Shown one piece after another: positions 57,202 to 64,000 of a DNA stretch of 64,000 nt (position 1 is its first letter; every line of letters begins with the position of its first letter). The DNA lies in the NCBI GenBank assembly GCA_941918925.1, contig OW799233.1, positions 176,669,235 to 176,733,234 on the forward strand, in the 5' to 3' direction. The position numbers were made by a program, and so were the translations under genes. The notes below the pieces were generated by a model. That model did not search any database, had not been told where the DNA came from, and saw only the letters and a list, made by a program, of their open reading frames with translations. This DNA is from Phyto melanocephala (Eukaryota > Arthropoda > Insecta > Diptera > Rhinophoridae).

Positions 57202-58049
57202 ACAAGTAAGAGCGCTATATTCGGCCGTGCCGAATCTTATATACCCTTCACACCGTGCAGTCATGCAATAACAGTAGTTTGTATCGCCATTCCATATGAT
57301 ATACGTACAAACATATAAAAACCATACATATATAAAAACATCCACATTGTAAAATTATAAATTTACGTATGTATGTTAAAAAAAAATAAAAAAAAATTTA
57401 AAAAAAAAAATTTTAAAAAAAATTAAAAAAAAATTAAAAAAAAAAAATTAAAAAAAAAAATTTAAAAAAATAATTAAAATATATATAATAAATATGAAAC
57501 AAAAAAAAAAAAATAAAAAAAATAAATTAAAGAAAAAATAATAATAAAAATATAAATAATATATTAATTAAAAAATAAAAAAAAAATAAAAAAAAAATTT
57601 AAAAAAAATTAAAAAAAAAATAAAAAAAAATTTTTTTTGCCTCAGCTGGGATTCAATGCCACGTTTTCTCTAACCAGTATACACGTTTGTATGTATGTAT
57701 GTTGTTGTTGTAATGTTGTTTTTGTGAAAAAAAAATCGAGGTGGTCGTGGGTTTTTGCTCATATCTCAGTTGTTTATGTACCGATGTTTCTGATTTTCAA
57801 TACCGATCTACTCCCGAATATTTCTGATATTTTAATACCTCACCCGAGTCCAAGCGATGTCGGGGGGCTTCAAAAAGTTGATTTCAACATACACACGGAC
57901 AGACGGACAGACTGACAGGGCTTAATCGACTCCCCTATTCATAAGCTTTCAGAAAATATATACTTTATGGGGTCGGAAATCTAAATTGTAGAAATTTCAC
58001 ACGGAATGACAAACCTATATATACCCTTTTTCACTGTGTGAAGGGTATA
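57202..58049 (-). mobile_element. Helentron-like element, complete, 848 bp
   Basis: From ACAAGTAAGAGCGCTATATT with the perfect hairpin TTCGGCCGTGCCGAA to GTGTGAAGGGTATA. It is the closest relative of 31519-32387: both have the ACACAGTGAAAAAGGGTAT-type 5' end, where others have CACCTGTGG. It contains the 92-codon frame at 57637-57915, nearly the same as the one in that copy. Confidence 0.8.
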
Positions 58050-59367
58050 AAAAATTAAAAATTTTGATTTGTTTTCACAATGCATACAATTTTAATTTCA
58101 AAACTCTGTTTTAATATTTCAATTAACCAAAATACTTTATTTAATTTTCTCATTTTCCCTATTCATTTCAATTTAATTAATCTTAAACTTAAAGTATGAT
58201 TAAAAATATTGAGTTTAATTTAAATTCTCCATTGGCCATTTAGAAATATTTTTCATGCAATTAAATATTCATGTCGAGAAATGAAAAAAACCTCGCAGAG
58301 TAGAAGCTAAACTTGAGAAGATTTTTATTTCTTTCGTAAGACATTATATCCATTTGACCTTTTGCAGTTAAACAAATTTAATATTTAACATAAAACAAAA
58401 AACAAATCAAGAAAAGAACTGCAAAGAAAATAAAAAAGGTACAAAGAAACATTTATATATTTTTTTCTCTCAGAAGGGAAGGAAAATTCTTCCCAAAACA
58501 TACTTAAGGGTCATTTTGTTTGGACGTTTTTTTCATCTACAACATTTATATTGTTTAAACAATAATATAATTTGACGTTTTCATTTTGTGATTTGGAGAA
58601 TATTTAAATTATAAAAGTAGAACCAACAACTTCAACAAAAAGAAAAATTAATTTGACGAGGGGTGTAACAAAAAATAAAAGAAAAAGAAGGTTTAAAAAG
58701 ATTTTTTTTTTTTTTTTGTAAAAACTCAATTATTTTATACTAAATGCAAGGGGGGGAAAGAGTCACTTCTACTAGCAAAAGATGTTGTTTGAGTTGGAGT
58801 ATTTTGTTAAATTTTTAAACATTGTTTATGAATTTTCTGGTAATTAATCTTTTTGTAATTAAAATTAAAAATCCCTTTTATTTTATTGTATTTTATGTTT
58901 GTTTCCTAATAAAAGAGCTTAAATGTAATGTTATGAATAATTTAAATTTATTCAATTGCCTCGTGTTGCATGTCAAAAGAAAATGAGATATCACTTTTTT
59001 GCTTCCCCCCCCCTTATTACTTGTGCGACTTTAGAAAATAGCAACAAAAAAGTTAAAAAAAAAAGGAAAAGTTTTCAAACTTACATATGTATTAGTGATG
59101 AAGGGAATGGCATGAGGTTACAAATGAGAATAAAAAACAAATCCAGATATAATGCGTTCTAAAGATCTTTTAAAATGTTATGAGGTTCTCTTGTGAGACC
59201 AAAAGTTTGAAGGTCTAGGAAAAATTTTGCATTAAATATCAGATGCCTAAAAGTTTAATTGTTGATTCTTAAAAGTATTGATTGATATTATTTGCAAAAT
59301 GTAAAGGGATCGTCTCTAACATTTTGAACTACTCTCTTTCCGGTTGACAAATTTAAACTAATAAAAA
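58050..59367. other. Intergenic, nothing recognised
   Basis: AT-rich flank of C15 with A runs and a short C9 tract near 59006. No supported gene or repeat. Confidence 0.5.
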
Positions 59368-60830
59368 ACAAGTAACAGTGCTATATTCGGCCGTGCCGAA
59401 TCTTGTATACCCTTCACAACGTGTAGTCATGCAATAACAATTGTTTGTATCACAAAACATACCAACAAAAATTTAAAAAATATATATATTAAAAATAAAA
59501 AAAAATAATAAAAAAAATTACAAAAAAAAAAAATTAAAAAATTTTTAAAAAAATTAAAAAAATATATAATAAAATATAAATAATATATTAAATAAAATAA
59601 AATAATTTTTTTTTGGCTCAGCTGGAATTCGATGCCATGTTTACTTTAACCAGTATGTATGTAGGTTGTTGTTGTAATTGTGAAAAAAACGAGGTCGTGG
59701 TTTTTTGCTCATATCTCAGAAAGTTATGGGACGATTGTACTTAATTTCAATAGCGATTCATTCCAAGAGATTGATACCATATAGAGATCTGAGGAACTCT
59801 ATGTTGATTTCAACCAACACACGGGCAGACGGAGAGACGGTCAGGGCTCAATCGACTCCTCTATTCATAAAGCTTTCAGAAAATATACGTTATACGCAAT
59901 TTTTCTTTGTTGTTTTCAACGACGTCTTTGATTTTGAATTTTAACACAGTTAACTGTATTCTACTAGACAAGCACTTTCATGTCACACCCATATTGTTTG
60001 GGTTAAAAAAAGATTCCGCCATTTTATTTAGGACGTCATCTTGGGCTTAAACTCTTTCATAGTCTAAGGTACTCTGCTGATTAAGCTTTCCATTTGATGT
60101 TAATATGAAGGGGTTTAAGGAGGTATATTTTCATTTGACACATAAATAAATTTAATGTACGTTATTTTGTAGTAGCGGCCATCAGGAATTTAAAAAATTT
60201 TTAAATTAAATTATATCGCGTTAGTTATTTCACTTGATACCCGTATTGATTATGTCGGGTGAACGGAGTCTGAAAAAATTTGATATTTGTTTGAAATTTT
60301 TTAGGAAAAAAACCGAAGCAGTTTTAATTCGATGTTTATATCTCAGTTAGTTTTTAAAAGCATTTTTTATTTTCTGAGTTTATAGATGGTAATTTGGTGT
60401 CTTGATCGTGTCTTAATTTATTAAGGACCTTGAGAAACTTGATATATTTAAAAACATATACATTTTCTAAGCAATTTTGCCTATAACTTTGCCATTTATT
60501 GACCGATTTGTTTAAAATTCTTAAAGTTATATCTCGAGATTCATATTTTACAATTAAGTAACAAAAAATACGAGTCAATCAAACTGAAAAAAGTTGATAT
60601 TTTGTTTGATATATGGAAAAACAGAGGCAGTCTTGTTTATTTGCACATATCTTGGAAAATTATGGGGCAATTGTGCAGAAATTCAATACCAATACTTTCG
60701 TAAGTACTTGTAATAAATAGATACCTCACACGAGTTCGAGTGATATATGGGGGCTTAAAAAAATTGATTTCAACGCTCGCACGGATAAACAGACCGACTT
60801 CTCTATAAGTTTGTGTACTATTATTTTCCT
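59368..60830 (-). mobile_element. Helentron-like composite: young copy joined to an old copy
   Basis: 59368-about 59890 begins ACAAGTAACAGTGCTATATT with an intact hairpin and runs to the core AAGCTTTCAGAAAATATA, where it is cut off. From about 59900 to 60830 the older type follows, with TATTCTACTAGACAAGCACT and CCCATATTG units and a decayed ACGGATAAACAGACC block. The two halves have different internal composition, so they are separate copies. Confidence 0.55.
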
Positions 60831-63824
60831 AATTAAAAGGTTTAATTTTTTTTTAAACTCAAAGTCATATTGTTGTACAATAAGTTAAATTATTTTCTAA
60901 TAACAAAAAATTTTAAATTTAGTATTCGGTGTTTAGCAAAGAAAAAGAGAAGCACTAATAATTTAAAAAAAGCACCGAGCACTGGCTCTAAACTTTTCCG
61001 CGACAAAAATTGTAAAAAGCATTAAAATAGTGCTAAAGGCATCGTGTTGCCAACGCTGAAGTAACATTGTTGAAAGAGTGAGTGGCTTTATATAAGAACA
61101 GAAGAAAACCCGCTCTGAATTTTAAATAAATTCCATCTCGTGACTAATTTTTGCGCTGTATTGCAGATGCATCGAAAATCTTGTACATAATTACAATTTT
61201 TCATTTGACCCTCACTGTTTGAAACAATAAAATTCATATCAAATAATACAAAGAAAATCTCTTTTTATTTATTACATTCATTTCTTTTTTTTAATTCAAA
61301 ATTTAAAAGAAAATAAAAAAAAGGTGAGAAACCCTGAATTTTTCCCAAATGAATATTAAAATAATGCTTAAACCATACAAACGAAAAAAAAACATATAAA
61401 TTGGAGCTCATGGTAATATAAACGATACCAAACTCTCAAGCCGGGAAGAAAAAACCAAAGAAAATGTTTAATAAAATCAAATAAAAAAAACTGTAGGCCA
61501 TAGTAATACAAACATCAACCCTGCAGACTTCCGCTCCACACACCTGAATTTCTCCATAAACTGATTTGTTTTAAGCAAATTGAATGACTTAAATAGAGTA
61601 TATATATTGTAGAAAAAAGAAAAAAGAAGTGATTTTCTATGGTTGTGGGTTGACAAATGTGAAACTGTAAAAATAAACGAGTATTGAAATGGTTGGGAAT
61701 AAAATCAACCATGTTACGACATGATAAAAACAAATGTGTAATTTTAACAACCAACTCAAATACTACTTATACTCTGGGTTTTTTTTCCACATACATCCTA
61801 AAATCCCTGAGGACTTAAATGAGGAAGGGCATCAGTAGCAAAAATTTGACACAACACAAAATCATTTGAAAGTGATAAACTTGTTAGCAACAATAAACAC
61901 AAGAAGAAGAATACGTGTGACAGCGCAACTGTGAGGTAGATTTTATTGCACACCAGCCTGTTAAAATGAAATAAATGTTCTTTTTTTATTCGTTTACCAG
62001 AAAGTTATAACAAGTGGACCTAATAAACAAGTTCTTTTTTTTTCAAACAAGTCCATCCATTTTCATCCCTTTTTAAAATTGTATGTTTTTTTAAATCGTT
62101 ACAAAATTGAATAATTGCTTTGTGATGTTTTTTATTTTTTTTTATAGTCAGTAGCGCGCCCGCCCGTCACTTAGACAAACAGTTAATTGAAGGGGTGGTA
62201 ATCGAAAGGATATTTACTGTTTGTGTATGTGTGAATATGAACTTCTAACGTTTTTTGTTTGTTTTTTTGTTGTTTTTACTTTGAGGTTACACGGGTATCA
62301 TGTTGCAAATCGTTGTCACAATTATTTTGCTCATTTTTTTGTTTGTTCGTTTGTTTGTTTTTATTGTTTGATACTTTTGTGTATTTTATTGTAATTGTTG
62401 TCGTCGTTGTTGTTGTTGTTGTATTAAATGCCTATAACCTAAGTTCATGTTTGCATGTGTGCATTTGTATTTATAGAAAGGGTGTTACATATTTAAAGCA
62501 AGTGTTGGATATTTATTTGCTTTAAATTGACTTTGAGTTGTTGTGCCTTTTAATGTATGATTAAAGGATTATAGCATATTTGATAAAAGTTTCAATTTAC
62601 CAGAGATTAAGTGGGAATTTGAAACATATTTCAATGATTAGTTTTCAAAACAATAATCAATGCAATTCTGCAATTGTGTTGGGGGACAAAGAAGGGAGCG
62701 AGCGCGTATTTGAAAGAGTATTTCAAAGTAATTAAGAAAAGTTTTAAGAGCAATTAAGACAGCGAGATTAGAGATAATAATTTGTTTTCTTTGCTAGGGC
62801 TTAAAGAATATTATTTATTCACTTACAAAATTTTTAAGCATTTTCTTCTGTTACTTATATATTTAATAAATATTTATACTAGATAACAACATGTATGCTA
62901 TTAATGACAACATCATTAACATACTTCAAACAATTATTTTTAATAAAAACACAAAATTTTTTAAACAAAAATTTATGTATTATTTCCTATTAAAAAGGTG
63001 CTGATAATTATTTCGAAACTGGTTTCGAAAATTCATTCCACTTGAAAATGTCGAGTGACCAATTTTAACTAGCATTTTATCAAAATAAAAATTTAACAAA
63101 ACTATGAAATTATAACAACTTATTTAGTTACATAATACATGAAAATTGATCAATTAAATAAGATTAAGTACCAATTACAATGTGGCTTCAAATGAATCAC
63201 ACCATATAGGATGCATTAAGTTTTGAAAATTGATTATTAATTTTAATGTTGTTCTTACACTTAACAAGTTAACAGATGCAAAATACAAATTGTTAATTTA
63301 TGCAACACTCTACCCCTTACGAATGCTCCCTGCAGTGCCTTAAAGTAAGATTTTCAATTTAAACAAGTACATGGCGTTCATTTTAATCTAAACGAAATTA
63401 TACGGCTCCAATAATACAAGCATCGATTACTTATTTATGTCCTAAAACATTTATTGAAAATGAAAACTGTATAGTGTCCTTTTTATACCGGCCCTTATTT
63501 TACCCCGACTACTGTAAATAACACAGTTATTATGTTAGGTGACCGAGACCAAGATCAACAATTTTTATTAACATAAAATTAATAAATTCGTACCAAAAAA
63601 AAGGCATTTGCTTTCAACAAAACAGTACTTTTACTACAAAGTGCTTATGGTAAAAGATAATCTACTAAAATTCTTCTGTGGTGCAAACAATTTTACCGAA
63701 AGAATAGAGTAAAAGAGTCGTTAAAACGCCAATATTATTAAACGTGTTTTTTGAATTAAAAGTTCTAGTTTTTTGATAGTTTTAGGTGTAGTATGATATA
63801 AGAAATCTAGTGGCAGATTTTGAA
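60831..63824. other. Intergenic, no gene seen
   Basis: AT-rich sequence with poly-pyrimidine and (GTT)n runs (62398-62424). Short reading frames in it are low complexity and not supported as genes. Confidence 0.5.
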
Positions 63825-64000
63825 AAAATTACACTGCGCAAAAAAATTTTTGTCTCTGCTAGAAATAAAAGTATGTGGACTATATTGATTTTGATGCCCT
63901 TAATTCAAATCTGTTTTTTGTTTTTCTCTAGCACGTAAGGATTTGCTGTTAAAGGCGTGGCATATTTAACTCTCTAAATCGTTGGGTTGCCTAAAATATT
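63825..64000 (-). repeat. Dispersed repeat, end at 63825, continues beyond window
   Basis: Starting at ATTACACTGCGCAAAAAAA, the minus strand relates to 31100-31384: GACAAAAATTTTTTTG near the end, ATCAAAATCAATATAGTC, and TGCCACGCC. It is probably a transposon end with an ACACTGC terminus; class unknown. Confidence 0.45.

Noticed and set aside
62259..62525. 88-codon frame with poly-Val and Cys-rich start
   Set aside because: Driven by (GTT)n and T-rich repeats; no homology or start context.

Overview
The window reads as genomic DNA of a large-genome higher fly (Diptera: Brachycera, most likely a calyptrate such as a blow fly or house-fly relative). Evidence: strong AT bias, long intronic and intergenic stretches, many decayed Tc1/mariner relatives, and dispersed elements with a (GTCY)n block of the kind known from dipteran DINE/mini-me repeats. 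The genus is inference.

One protein-coding host gene is supported: the + strand orthologue of Drosophila C15 (clawless), the fly TLX/Hox11 homeobox gene. Three exons are visible: 4687-5066 (eh1-like repressor motif, poly-Asn, poly-Ala), 26191-26419 (pre-homeodomain motif and most of the homeodomain) and 47528-47729 (end of the homeodomain, conserved C-terminal tail, stop). Splice sites and phases agree. The first coding exon with the start codon is not in the window and should lie upstream. The two introns are about 21.1 kb each; downstream of 47.73 kb no further host gene is seen.

The rest is almost all introns, 3' flank and transposon debris. 1-5 kb: three nested Helentron-like copies, then small MITEs and a hAT-type MITE with an 8-bp target duplication. 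Intron 1 (5.1-26.2 kb): a SINE-like tRNA-related piece, mariner relics, a pogo-like MITE with a 15-bp minisatellite, an inverted-repeat-bounded segment with a 47-codon ORF, a 3.6-kb Helentron-like element containing a mariner within a mariner, a Helitron end, and a 12-bp GATA-containing motif present three times. Intron 2 (26.4-47.5 kb): a 1.29-kb hAT-type element with perfect 8-bp TSD, a LINE split by a Helentron-like insertion without target duplication, a mariner whose empty site survives in a paralogous repeat, and further relics. 3' flank (47.7-64 kb): two LINE 3' ends, several Helentron-like copies and a cluster of CGTACGTGAC motifs of unknown origin.

The strongest observations are mechanistic: nested insertions document target choice (no-TSD insertion next to T for the Helentron-like family, TA for mariner, 8 bp for hAT), and one mariner copy has replaced its transposase 5' end with an inverted copy of its own 3' end.
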